Assembly: GCA_002502295.1 (NCBI GenBank)
Contig: DANX01000043.1
Coordinates: 1-6,804 of the forward strand
Source: Euryarchaeota archaeon UBA561
Lineage (GTDB): Archaea; Thermoplasmatota; Poseidoniia; Poseidoniales; Poseidoniaceae
Direction of reading: 5' to 3'
DNA length: 6,804 bases
Position 1 is the first letter of the stretch, and the number at the start of each line of letters is the position of its first letter. Made by a program: the position numbers and the translations under genes. The notes beneath the pieces were generated by a model, which saw only the letters and a program-made list of their open reading frames with translations, did not search any database and was not told the origin of the DNA. This document shows, in pieces, positions 1 through 5,415 of the stretch.

Positions 1-1
1 C

Positions 2-103
2 CCCAAAAGGGTCGGCCATGGTGCGAGGTCCTCCATCACCAACATCAAGGCTTGCACACCCGCCAAGTCGGAGGGTTCAAACCAAGTGGGTTCAGCGCAA
101 TGA
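2..103 (+). CDS. Possible 3' end of an upstream gene (partial, unidentified)
   Basis: The frame beginning at base 2 is open from the window edge to a TGA at 101-103. Its codons (runs such as ATC ACC AAC ATC AAG) look like the GC-ending usage of the genes nearby. The stop overlaps an ATG at 100-102 as ATGA, the common archaeal stop-start arrangement, which would place this gene just ahead of the zinc-finger gene in one operon. The 33 visible residues are not enough for me to name a family. The other two plus-strand frames are also open here, including the frame of the zinc-finger gene itself, so the call is tentative and the segment could instead be non-coding or an upstream extension of the next gene. 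Confidence 0.4.
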   Translation, partial: PKRVGHGARSSITNIKACTPAKSEGSNQVGSAQ

Positions 104-117
104 ACGAGGGCACACCC

Positions 118-891
118 ATGGATGAAGGTGACGTTTGGGATGAAGAGGAAGAAATCCTCGACAATGCCACCCACTGCCCGGTCTGTGAGGAGATGACTGC
201 CCACGACATTCTTCGGGAGAAGAAAATTGCAAACGGGGCTGACTTCAAACTCAGGTGTCTTTCATGCCAGCACGTACACACGGTTGAATTCCGACCTCCA
301 CCACCAGCAAACATTCCATTCATCCTAACCGATGGTCCCGATTCACAACGCGTCGTGTTGGTGGTTGATGCCGATGAGGAGTTTGTTGTGGGCGATGTGT
401 TTGAAGAAGCAGATATGCTTTGGAGAATTCACCAAATCGAGAACAAGGCCGGACAGATGACAAGCGCTGATTCTGCAAGGAACATTGCGAGGATAACCGC
501 CTTGCGAACGGACATGGTTCGTGTAAAATTGACGCTAACTCGAGGGGAGGAATCAACCGCAGATGTGATCGTTGTCCCCCAAGATACGACGTTCACCGGA
601 TCACACCACATGGAACACAACGGAGAGACATGGCGAATACGGGCGATTCACACGGGCACTGGCCGGACCATGCGTGGCACGGTTGAGGCCCCCGACATCA
701 AGCGAATGTACCTCCATGAACCCCCCAACCCAGAGCACTTCACACCCCGAACTCCAAGGGAGCGACGTCAGGCTTGGAAAGAAGGTCGGCTCGGATTTAA
801 TCCGAATCCAGAACGTCCCAAAGAGCACATCAAGAAAGGCGTGAATCCAAATCCTCCAAGAAATCGTTCAAACAAGAAGAAACGAACGTGA
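118..891 (+). CDS. HVO_0476-type (COG1326) archaeal zinc-finger protein
   Basis: The 257-residue product resembles the uncharacterised archaeal zinc-finger family COG1326, known from haloarchaeal HVO_0476. Near the N-terminus an acidic leader precedes a zinc ribbon with CPVC (C20, C23) and CLSC (C47, C50) followed by HVH, the family's signature arrangement. A beta-rich region follows (about 75-200), with FVVGDVF at 89-95 and a conserved end, APDIKRMYLH, at 191-200. The last 55 residues are an extra basic, Pro/Asn/Lys-rich tail with NPNP twice (228-231, 243-246), probably disordered. Function is unknown; a nucleic-acid or RNA-polymerase-related role is only a guess from the ribbon and the basic tail. 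I chose ATG 118 because GAGGG at 106-110 lies at normal spacing. ATG 100, which overlaps a possible upstream stop, and TTG 52 are alternatives. The frame is open to the window start. Confidence 0.82.
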   Translation: MDEGDVWDEEEEILDNATHCPVCEEMTAHDILREKKIANGADFKLRCLSCQHVHTVEFRPPPPANIPFILTDGPDSQRVVLVVDADEEFVVGDVFEEADMLWRIHQIENKAGQMTSADSARNIARITALRTDMVRVKLTLTRGEESTADVIVVPQDTTFTGSHHMEHNGETWRIRAIHTGTGRTMRGTVEAPDIKRMYLHEPPNPEHFTPRTPRERRQAWKEGRLGFNPNPERPKEHIKKGVNPNPPRNRSNKKKRT

Positions 892-1869
892 TCAGGGACG
901 GTTCGTCCACGGCATCAAAAACGCCTTTGCAACATGTGTCCCAATGGTGGGGTTTTCCTTGAGGCGGCGAATGCTGTATTCATACCACTTTTCTCCGTAA
1001 GGAACGTACACGCGTGTGCGGTGACCTTCCTTCAACAAACGCCGACGCAGAGGGCCACGTACTCCGAGGAGCATTTGGAATTCGTATCCGGGTCCTTTGT
1101 GATGCCGTTGCGGACCAGCATTTGGCCGAGGATCGTCGATACCTGGGCCCATCTGGTAGGCGGTCAAGGCAGACAGGGTATGGTCGATAACCGGCAAATC
1201 ATGACTGGCGACACCGACGTACGCCCCTGCTGCAAACATGCGGTCGATGGCGGCGTTTGTTGCATCGACGATGTCTCGATAACCCGTAAATGAAATGTCT
1301 TCGGGTTCAAGATAAATCCCCTTGCAGACGCGATAATCCGCTGCGCCTCCAAGTTCAGTCTCAAGTCCGTCAATGTCAGCGAGGGTACGGAAGAGGCGCC
1401 CTTGCAGCACCGTTCCGACGTTGGTAAGTCCCTCGTTGTGGAGAGTAAGGACCGCGTCAATGGTTTGTGTCGTCACACGATGGTCTTCCATATCCAACCG
1501 CACAAACATGTCCTCTTTTGAGGCCATTTCAACGAGTTTGCGGATGTTCTCCATGCCCTTCTCTGGGTCGATGAGAAGGCCGAAGGCGGTAGGTTTGATG
1601 CTTAAATTCGCATCAAATCCATGTTCTTTTATTGCATTCATGACACGGATGTACTCTTCAAGAAAGAAGTTCGCCTCGTCCATCGATGAAATCTCTTCGC
1701 CAAGCACGTCAACGGTGAAACAGGCACCTTCGTTTGTCAACCGCTTCATGACAGCAACGGCCTCCTCGAGACAATCCCCAGCAACGTACCTGCGGCTTAC
1801 CCAACGAACAAACCATCGTGGCATGCGAACGGTGGTGGCCACGACCGCCTTGGAGAACCATCCCACCAT
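892..1869 (-). CDS. Proline dehydrogenase (FAD-dependent, monofunctional)
   Basis: The enzyme oxidises L-proline to delta-1-pyrroline-5-carboxylate using FAD and passes electrons to the respiratory chain, the first step of proline catabolism. The TIM-barrel motifs appear in family order (numbered from the first ATG, 1875): RRYVAGD (28-34), SIKPTAFGL (92-100) with the substrate lysine K94, VRLDMED (125-131) with D128, TVLQGRLFRT (155-164), KGIYLEP (185-191), ASHD (223-226), EFQMLLGVR (265-273), and VYVPYGEKWYEYSIRRL (289-305) with the paired arginines R303/R304 that bind the proline carboxylate. The length of 325-327 residues fits the short bacterial/archaeal form, and the basic, hydrophobic N-terminus suits membrane association. 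A GAGGTG Shine-Dalgarno favours ATG 1869; ATG 1875 leaves only 2 bp. It lies just downstream of the deacylase gene, whose stop codon sits in this ribosome site. No pyrroline-5-carboxylate dehydrogenase gene is in the window. Confidence 0.95.
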   Translation of the reverse strand: MVGWFSKAVVATTVRMPRWFVRWVSRRYVAGDCLEEAVAVMKRLTNEGACFTVDVLGEEISSMDEANFFLEEYIRVMNAIKEHGFDANLSIKPTAFGLLIDPEKGMENIRKLVEMASKEDMFVRLDMEDHRVTTQTIDAVLTLHNEGLTNVGTVLQGRLFRTLADIDGLETELGGAADYRVCKGIYLEPEDISFTGYRDIVDATNAAIDRMFAAGAYVGVASHDLPVIDHTLSALTAYQMGPGIDDPRPNAGPQRHHKGPGYEFQMLLGVRGPLRRRLLKEGHRTRVYVPYGEKWYEYSIRRLKENPTIGTHVAKAFLMPWTNRP

Positions 1870-1881
1870 GCCCATTCCACC

Positions 1882-2868
1882 TCAAAGCCGCTCTTTGACC
1901 CTTTGTGCATCTAGTGACGACTGCCCAATGCGTTCCTTGATTTGGTGCGTGGTCAAAAGCGGGACATTTTGAGAAGCCAAGAGTTCCCGGATCGCTTGTC
2001 TCTGCCACCCTTTGAACGCTTTCTTGTCCATCGAACAAACCAAATCGCCGCCGGGAAATGCTTCCCGTGTAGACTCGAGCGCACCCATAATTGATTGACG
2101 CCATGTTCCACCGATGGTTCCGTCCTCGGATTGGATAAACGGTAATGCGTAGCTGGCCAACATGTGGCCCAACCATACGCCGTCAATCGCGCCCAATTGA
2201 CTGGCTCGCGGCGCATAATGCCCTCCTCCAAGCGTAACAACAACAACTTCTCCCTCACGGACGGTTTGGTTCCAATCGGTTTCTGAACCATGGAGAAGCC
2301 CGTCCCGGAGGAGGTGAGCGAGGACTTCAGCTGCACCACGGTGACCCCACGTCGCTTCGGTTGAACCCACTTCGATAAACAAGCACGGGACGGCTACGGA
2401 AGGTCCGTGGTGGGTCACTTCCAATGATACGTCAAATCCGCTGACACGCTCATCGTTTTTGGCCCGTTCCAGCAGCATTTTCCACCACGGACCTAGCCGA
2501 GTCGATGGTGGCGGAGGTGCACCTCCGTATCCCCCATAGGGGCCTTGTTGTCCGAGGGGCAAATGAGGCACGCCGATGGGATGCAGGGTTAACGACGCTT
2601 GCCCGCTGGCAGCTACGTGCCTCGACGGAAATATGATCTCTGAAACAGTCTCCCCAGTTGCGTCGTGCCAACGGCGTTCAAGATGATCTTCAAAGAGCAA
2701 ACCTTCAGGGAGGTACATCATTCTCAGGTGTTGGAAAGCATAGGCTGGGTTGCCCTCAACGGAAGGCAAGGAGATCCAAGGATCGAGACGACGCAAAATG
2801 TCCGCCTGGTTGGTGCTGGCTATGTCTTTCTGATTCACAGCGATGAGAACGACCGACTCAGCCCCCAT
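1882..2868 (-). CDS. dtdA: D-aminoacyl-tRNA deacylase, archaeal DtdA/DTD2 type
   Basis: This enzyme removes D-amino acids wrongly attached to tRNA, recycling the tRNA and keeping D-residues out of proteins in the cytoplasm. The 328-residue product carries the archaeal/plant DTD2 (GEK1) signatures (numbered from ATG 2868): IAVNQKDIAS near the N-terminus (9-18), a HPIGVP stretch (96-101), a Gly/Tyr/Pro-rich loop at about 106-121, THHGP (152-156), FIEVGSTE (164-171), GGGHYAPR (214-221) with a likely zinc-binding histidine, and DKKAFKGWQR (281-290) near the C-terminus. The frame stays open to 3000, but the extra 44 residues do not resemble the family and overlap the divergent gene. ATG 2868 has an AGG 7 bases upstream, so I take it as the start. 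Proline dehydrogenase follows 6-12 bp downstream, probably on the same transcript. Confidence 0.93.
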   Translation of the reverse strand: MGAESVVLIAVNQKDIASTNQADILRRLDPWISLPSVEGNPAYAFQHLRMMYLPEGLLFEDHLERRWHDATGETVSEIIFPSRHVAASGQASLTLHPIGVPHLPLGQQGPYGGYGGAPPPPSTRLGPWWKMLLERAKNDERVSGFDVSLEVTHHGPSVAVPCLFIEVGSTEATWGHRGAAEVLAHLLRDGLLHGSETDWNQTVREGEVVVVTLGGGHYAPRASQLGAIDGVWLGHMLASYALPFIQSEDGTIGGTWRQSIMGALESTREAFPGGDLVCSMDKKAFKGWQRQAIRELLASQNVPLLTTHQIKERIGQSSLDAQRVKERL

Positions 2869-2943
2869 GGGCTTACCTGATTCAGGTCCTATTTTGAGGT
2901 GACCCAGACGAGGATTGACATAGAGGCGACTTGTCCTTTGAAC
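2869..2943. promoter_or_regulatory. Divergent promoter region between dtdA and the hypothetical gene
   Basis: These 75 bases separate the chosen starts of two divergent genes. Reading the minus strand, AAAATAGG (2895-2888) is centred about 24 bases ahead of ATG 2868, the spacing expected of a TATA box serving a leaderless or very short-leader transcript. Reading the plus strand, only a weak AT-rich motif, ATTGACATAGA (2914-2924), sits about 25 bases ahead of ATG 2944. Neither is a strong consensus box A. The elements are inferred from spacing and composition only. Confidence 0.4.
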
Positions 2944-3894
2944 ATGAACGAGATGTTGCCCCCAAACATCCCGTTCCTCCCGGATCAACTCATCCGTCAT
3001 GAAACCGGAGCTTTGGTATCAGGAATGGACGGTGAATTTTTGTGGGTCGACAAACAGATGAATCCCGTCTCTCCTGAATCGCGCCCCCATCCAATGCGGC
3101 TTTGCCACGGAGTCATCGTTGATGGCCACCTCATCGGAACATGGTTGGATCGTGAATTGATGCTTGCTTGCATGGGCTCGATACCAGTGAACGTAGCTGA
3201 GGATGGACATCAGCGAGCCGATTTGCGGGCAAGCATCGGAACGCGTGTAACGCATCACCCAGCAGGCACGACATGGGCTCATGCACTGGATGCTGAACCC
3301 ATGGCGATGGTCAGCGATGGCACGATTGTGGTGTTTGAATTGTACCATCGGGGGTTGTACGGTATTGGCCTCAAAGCCGATGAGCAGTGGAGGATGCCTA
3401 CACCTGAATGGTCGTATCCCAAACGCCGACCCAGAAACAAAGAGACGATTTCGCTTCACGTCCACAATTCAGAATGTTGGATCACGTCTCGAGGTGGACG
3501 TGTTCAACGTCGCTCACTCGCCGATGGGAAACTCATTGAGGAACATCTACTCGAGCACGCTGAAAGTCCGTTGGAACACCACTTCAAGCACGGTGACCAC
3601 GACTTGTTGTGTTCAACCACCGGGGAAGTGACATGGTTGCACGCCATGAATGTGGTGAAACAAGTCCAGCTGGGAGGGCCGGTTCAAAGCGGCGTTTGGG
3701 ACGAGCAATTCAATGGCTGGCGCATCGCTGGTTGGCGGGAGGAAATCGTCCTTTCCAACAACCACCATGAGCGACGAGAAACCCGAGAACTCCCCGTTCA
3801 CATCGTGCCCTTGGGATGCGGGGCTCTTGTCCTCTATAACGACGGTTCGTGGGAAAACAGTCCGTTTGAATTCGGACGGCAAAGCGAAGAGTGA
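2944..3894 (+). CDS. Hypothetical His-rich protein, possible beta-propeller
   Basis: I do not recognise this 316-residue protein. It has no signal peptide or clear membrane segment, so it is probably cytoplasmic. Short hydrophobic strands end in Gly-containing turns at an irregular period: SGMDGEFLWV (26-35), VIVDGHLIGTW (57-67), MVSDGTIVVFEL (122-133), ITSRGGRVQRR (180-190), CSTTGEVTWLH (223-233) and VLYNDGSW (296-303). Gaps of roughly 30-65 residues suggest a degenerate beta-propeller, but this is inference. Histidine is unusually frequent (21 of 316), with HH pairs at 104-105, 212-213 and 274-275. I chose ATG 2944 because it leaves a promoter gap to dtdA and lies about 25 bases after a weak TATA-like motif. 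GTG 2899 would overlap the promoter region, and ATG 2953 is possible. No Shine-Dalgarno is apparent. The length and normal codon use argue for a real gene. It converges on rps27ae with one base between stops. Confidence 0.75.
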   Translation: MNEMLPPNIPFLPDQLIRHETGALVSGMDGEFLWVDKQMNPVSPESRPHPMRLCHGVIVDGHLIGTWLDRELMLACMGSIPVNVAEDGHQRADLRASIGTRVTHHPAGTTWAHALDAEPMAMVSDGTIVVFELYHRGLYGIGLKADEQWRMPTPEWSYPKRRPRNKETISLHVHNSECWITSRGGRVQRRSLADGKLIEEHLLEHAESPLEHHFKHGDHDLLCSTTGEVTWLHAMNVVKQVQLGGPVQSGVWDEQFNGWRIAGWREEIVLSNNHHERRETRELPVHIVPLGCGALVLYNDGSWENSPFEFGRQSEE

Positions 3895-3895
3895 A

Positions 3896-4063
3896 TCATT
3901 CATTCATTTGCGTGTATCCACATCGACCGCAGGACTTGCGGTTCTTGTGAACAGCGAGAAAGACGCCTTGACCGCAGGTTGGGCAGTGTTCAGCCCGCAC
4001 CAACTTTCCGTCTTCGACTTTGTACTTTGACCACTTGGCCTTGGGGTTAGGACCGTCTCCCAT
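3896..4063 (-). CDS. rps27ae: Small-subunit ribosomal protein S27ae (eS31)
   Basis: This is a 55-residue zinc-ribbon protein of the archaeal 30S subunit, homologous to the ribosomal part of the eukaryotic ubiquitin-S27a fusion. The sequence shows a short Lys/Trp-containing N-terminus (PNPKAKWSKYKVEDGKLV), then CPTCG (C27, C30), FLAVHKNRKSCG and CGRCGYT (C45, C48), giving two CxxC knuckles 14 residues apart, as the family requires. No ubiquitin-like domain is attached, as is usual in archaea. ATG 4063 shares one base with the rps24e stop (TGATG) and has GGAGG nine bases upstream, inside the rps24e coding end, so the two are translationally coupled. It is the last gene of the rpo7-spt4-rps24e-rps27ae operon. 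Confidence 0.96.
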   Translation of the reverse strand: MGDGPNPKAKWSKYKVEDGKLVRAEHCPTCGQGVFLAVHKNRKSCGRCGYTQMNE

Positions 4064-4386
4064 CACTCATCGCCTCCTTCAGAAGTTTCTTCCTTTGCTG
4101 CTGATGAGCTGCGAAACGGTTCATGTCGAACGTTGATGTATCCAGGTTCCACGGCCATGGCCTCTGCCGATTCGTAAATGTAGGCCGTGCCGGTGGTCAG
4201 CGGTTGACCGAACCGGGTGGAACAGTCCTTGACGACGATGAGGTCCTTGTTCGACCCGGGCTCAAGGGAATGAACCGCATCAATGACCTCTTTTCGGGAT
4301 GGTGTGGATTTCTTATCGTGCTTCCAGCTAAACGAAAGCTCGACGCGGTTCAAGATTTTGTTTTCTTTTCGATCTTCTTTTTGCAT
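4063..4386 (-). CDS. rps24e: Small-subunit ribosomal protein S24e (eS24)
   Basis: This is an archaeal/eukaryotic-type 30S ribosomal protein. From ATG 4386 the protein is 107 residues. Family features are KENKILNRVELSF (7-19) near the start, TPSRKEVIDAV (28-38), the DLIVVKDCSTRFGQPLTTG core (48-66), AYIYESAEAM (68-77) and EPGYINVRHEP (80-90). A Ser/Glu-rich acidic tail is probably disordered. ATG 4386 has AAGGTGA at good spacing (AAGG, then 8 bases). A TTG at 4401 that overlaps the spt4 stop, or GTG 4395, would add up to five residues and cannot be excluded. The gene lies 11 bp after spt4, and its stop overlaps the rps27ae start. The first codons are unusually A-rich (AAA, GAA), giving a T-rich tract on the other strand. 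Confidence 0.94.
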   Translation of the reverse strand: MQKEDRKENKILNRVELSFSWKHDKKSTPSRKEVIDAVHSLEPGSNKDLIVVKDCSTRFGQPLTTGTAYIYESAEAMAVEPGYINVRHEPFRSSSAAKEETSEGGDE

Positions 4387-4397
4387 AATATTCACCT

Positions 4398-4601
4398 TCA
4401 ACGAACATTGACTTTCAAGGCATAGCGGCCAGGCTTGTCCACTTGCAAACGCTTGGCAATCTCAGAGCGTTCTGGATTGACGATGATGACATAGCCGGTC
4501 CAATCGGACGAGACAGGGGCAGAGGGACAGCGAGGGCATTGGTCCACACCATCTGCGAGGACAAGGTGGCATTCACCACAGGAGAAAGGCATCTTCACCA
4601 T
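4398..4601 (-). CDS. spt4: Transcription elongation factor Spt4 (RNA polymerase subunit E'')
   Basis: Spt4 forms a heterodimer with Spt5 on the clamp of archaeal RNA polymerase and increases processivity. The protein is 67 residues from ATG 4601. It has a four-cysteine zinc site, CGEC and CPRC (C8, C11, C22, C25), then SSDWTGYVIIVNPERSEIA and PGRYALKV, the conserved features of archaeal Spt4. Three in-frame ATGs are available: 4607 overlaps the rpo7 stop as ATGA but has its GGAG only three bases away; 4601 has GGAG nine bases upstream, matching the spacing of the neighbouring genes; 4592 is also possible. I use 4601; the cysteine positions shift by two if 4607 is used. The gene sits between rpo7 and rps24e in the usual archaeal order. 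Confidence 0.95.
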   Translation of the reverse strand: MVKMPFSCGECHLVLADGVDQCPRCPSAPVSSDWTGYVIIVNPERSEIAKRLQVDKPGRYALKVNVR

Positions 4602-4603
4602 GC

Positions 4604-5152
4604 TCATTCACTCCTATTTTTCCACTGCGGTGAGCCGAGTCCATCTTGCTTGCTGGTGAGACCAATCTTCGAGCGTCGCGGATCGGATGTATCTGGAGAA
4701 AGCGAAACAATTCGGGCTCGAACAAAGGATCCAATGGAAAGTTCACGACCGGTTTGCCGACCAATGATTTTGTTAGCACCGATGTTAATGTCCACGGGTT
4801 CATCCATGATTTGCGACTTGTGGAGGAGCGCTTCCATGGGTCCAATTCGAACAAACGCCCCGAATTCATTGACTTCCGAAACGGCCCCTTCAACGACCTC
4901 TTGGTCGTCCATGCAGAAGAGAACAGCATCAAATTGGACGCGTTGGTAAATGGCGCCGTCGCCGTGAATGATTCTTCCACGCCCGAGGGTTTTGTGGTTG
5001 TTTGTGACCAAGACGAAGCGGTTCTCTGAATCGAACTTTCCTTCAAAGGCATCCATGGAAAGGCGGTCGATGTGCTGGTCGAGCGATTGGCCCTTGCGCA
5101 TGTATTCCGCAGGAATGCGAATGGTGTCTTCCTTGGTTACGACCTTGTACAT
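4604..5152 (-). CDS. rpo7: DNA-directed RNA polymerase subunit Rpo7 (E')
   Basis: Rpo7 pairs with Rpo4 to form the polymerase stalk, which binds nascent RNA and helps open-complex formation and termination. The 182-residue product has the N-terminal tip domain (about 1-80; MYKVVTKEDTIRIPAEYM, then GRGRIIHGDGAIY) and a C-terminal S1 RNA-binding domain (about 84-168; VVEGAVSEVNEFGAFVRIGP, then ALLHKSQIMDE and SKIGLTSKQ), the standard architecture and length. ATG 5152 is preceded by AGAGGTGATGAA, the best Shine-Dalgarno in the window, whereas the upstream in-frame start at 5176 has none. It is the first gene of the operon with spt4, rps24e and rps27ae; its TGA overlaps a possible spt4 start at 4607. 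rpo4 is not adjacent. Confidence 0.96.
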   Translation of the reverse strand: MYKVVTKEDTIRIPAEYMRKGQSLDQHIDRLSMDAFEGKFDSENRFVLVTNNHKTLGRGRIIHGDGAIYQRVQFDAVLFCMDDQEVVEGAVSEVNEFGAFVRIGPMEALLHKSQIMDEPVDINIGANKIIGRQTGRELSIGSFVRARIVSLSPDTSDPRRSKIGLTSKQDGLGSPQWKNRSE

Positions 5153-5217
5153 TTCATCACCTCTTTGCTCTCTCAAGAGGCACGGTGATGACGGGTAGTC
5201 AAGAGACTGTTCCGTCC

Positions 5218-5229
5218 TTCACCGGTGAA
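5218..5229. promoter_or_regulatory. Perfect 12-bp palindrome TTCACCGGTGAA, candidate operator
   Basis: The sequence equals its own reverse complement over 12 bases and lies 66 bases upstream of the rpo7 start, about 50 bases from the TATA-like box at 5277-5287. Symmetric sites of this length in archaeal promoters are often bound by dimeric regulators. The protein that would bind is unknown, and a chance palindrome is possible. Confidence 0.35.
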
Positions 5230-5276
5230 CCCTCAGGAGAGAATGCGACCGAAGTCAGTCTGTCCACCGACGGCCC

Positions 5277-5287
5277 CTATTTAATTC
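5277..5287. promoter_or_regulatory. TATA-like element CTATTTAATTC
   Basis: This is the only box-A-like AT-rich run in the rpo7 upstream region. On the minus strand it reads GAATTAAATAG and would place an rpo7 operon start near 5257. On the plus strand it reads TATTTAATT and would place a start near 5308. Direction cannot be settled from sequence alone; the essential rpo7 operon is the more likely user because its upstream region has no other TATA-like motif. Confidence 0.4.
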
Positions 5288-5415
5288 AAGCGGCAAATCC
5301 GAGGCAGACATTCTACGGCGTGGCCTTGTTTCGATGACTTTGAAGCAGGCAGGAAAAGGGGTTTTAGGTGTTGAGGGAGCCATAAGCAATAACAACCCCC
5401 CGAAACAGGTGAAAC

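Larger units (their letters stand above)
5153..5415. promoter_or_regulatory. Divergent intergenic region upstream of rpo7 and the secreted protein
   Basis: This is the longest gene-free stretch in the window. The only strong AT-rich box is CTATTTAATTC (5277-5287), which reads GAATTAAATAG on the other strand and could act as a TATA element in either direction; from it, leaders would be about 100 bases for both rpo7 and the plus-strand gene. A perfect palindrome lies at 5218-5229. AAAAGGGGTTTT (5354-5365) could form a small hairpin. Ribosome sites flank both ends: AGAGGTGATGAA for rpo7 and CAGGTGA (5406-5412) for the plus gene. I found no tRNA-like fold and no credible reading frame here. Confidence 0.6.

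Noticed and set aside
71..90. GGGTTCAAACC, resembling a tRNA T-loop
   Set aside because: The flanks do not form a five-pair T-stem, and no anticodon or acceptor stem can be drawn around it.
1373..1972. A 199-codon plus-strand open frame opposite proline dehydrogenase
   Set aside because: It is Ser/Arg-rich, shows no family resemblance, and lies antisense to a clearly functional enzyme gene; it is a frame shadow.
3019..3465. A 148-codon minus-strand open frame opposite the hypothetical gene
   Set aside because: Composition is atypical, no motifs or ribosome site are present, and the plus-strand frame is longer with normal codon use.
4443..5029. Plus-strand open frames of 168 and 127 codons over spt4 and rpo7
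   Set aside because: They are antisense to two well-supported conserved genes and have no recognisable domains.
5154..5160. Minus-strand GTGATGA resembling a box C
   Set aside because: It is part of the rpo7 Shine-Dalgarno region (AGAGGTGATGAA) right before the start codon; no box D partner.
5185..5191. GTGATGA on the plus strand, matching a C/D-box sRNA box C
   Set aside because: No CTGA box D follows at a plausible distance on the same strand, and no paired C'/D' elements are visible.
5354..5365. AAAAGGGGTTTT as an intrinsic terminator or operator
   Set aside because: The stem is only four A-T pairs, there is no gene ending just upstream, and the following sequence is not T-rich.
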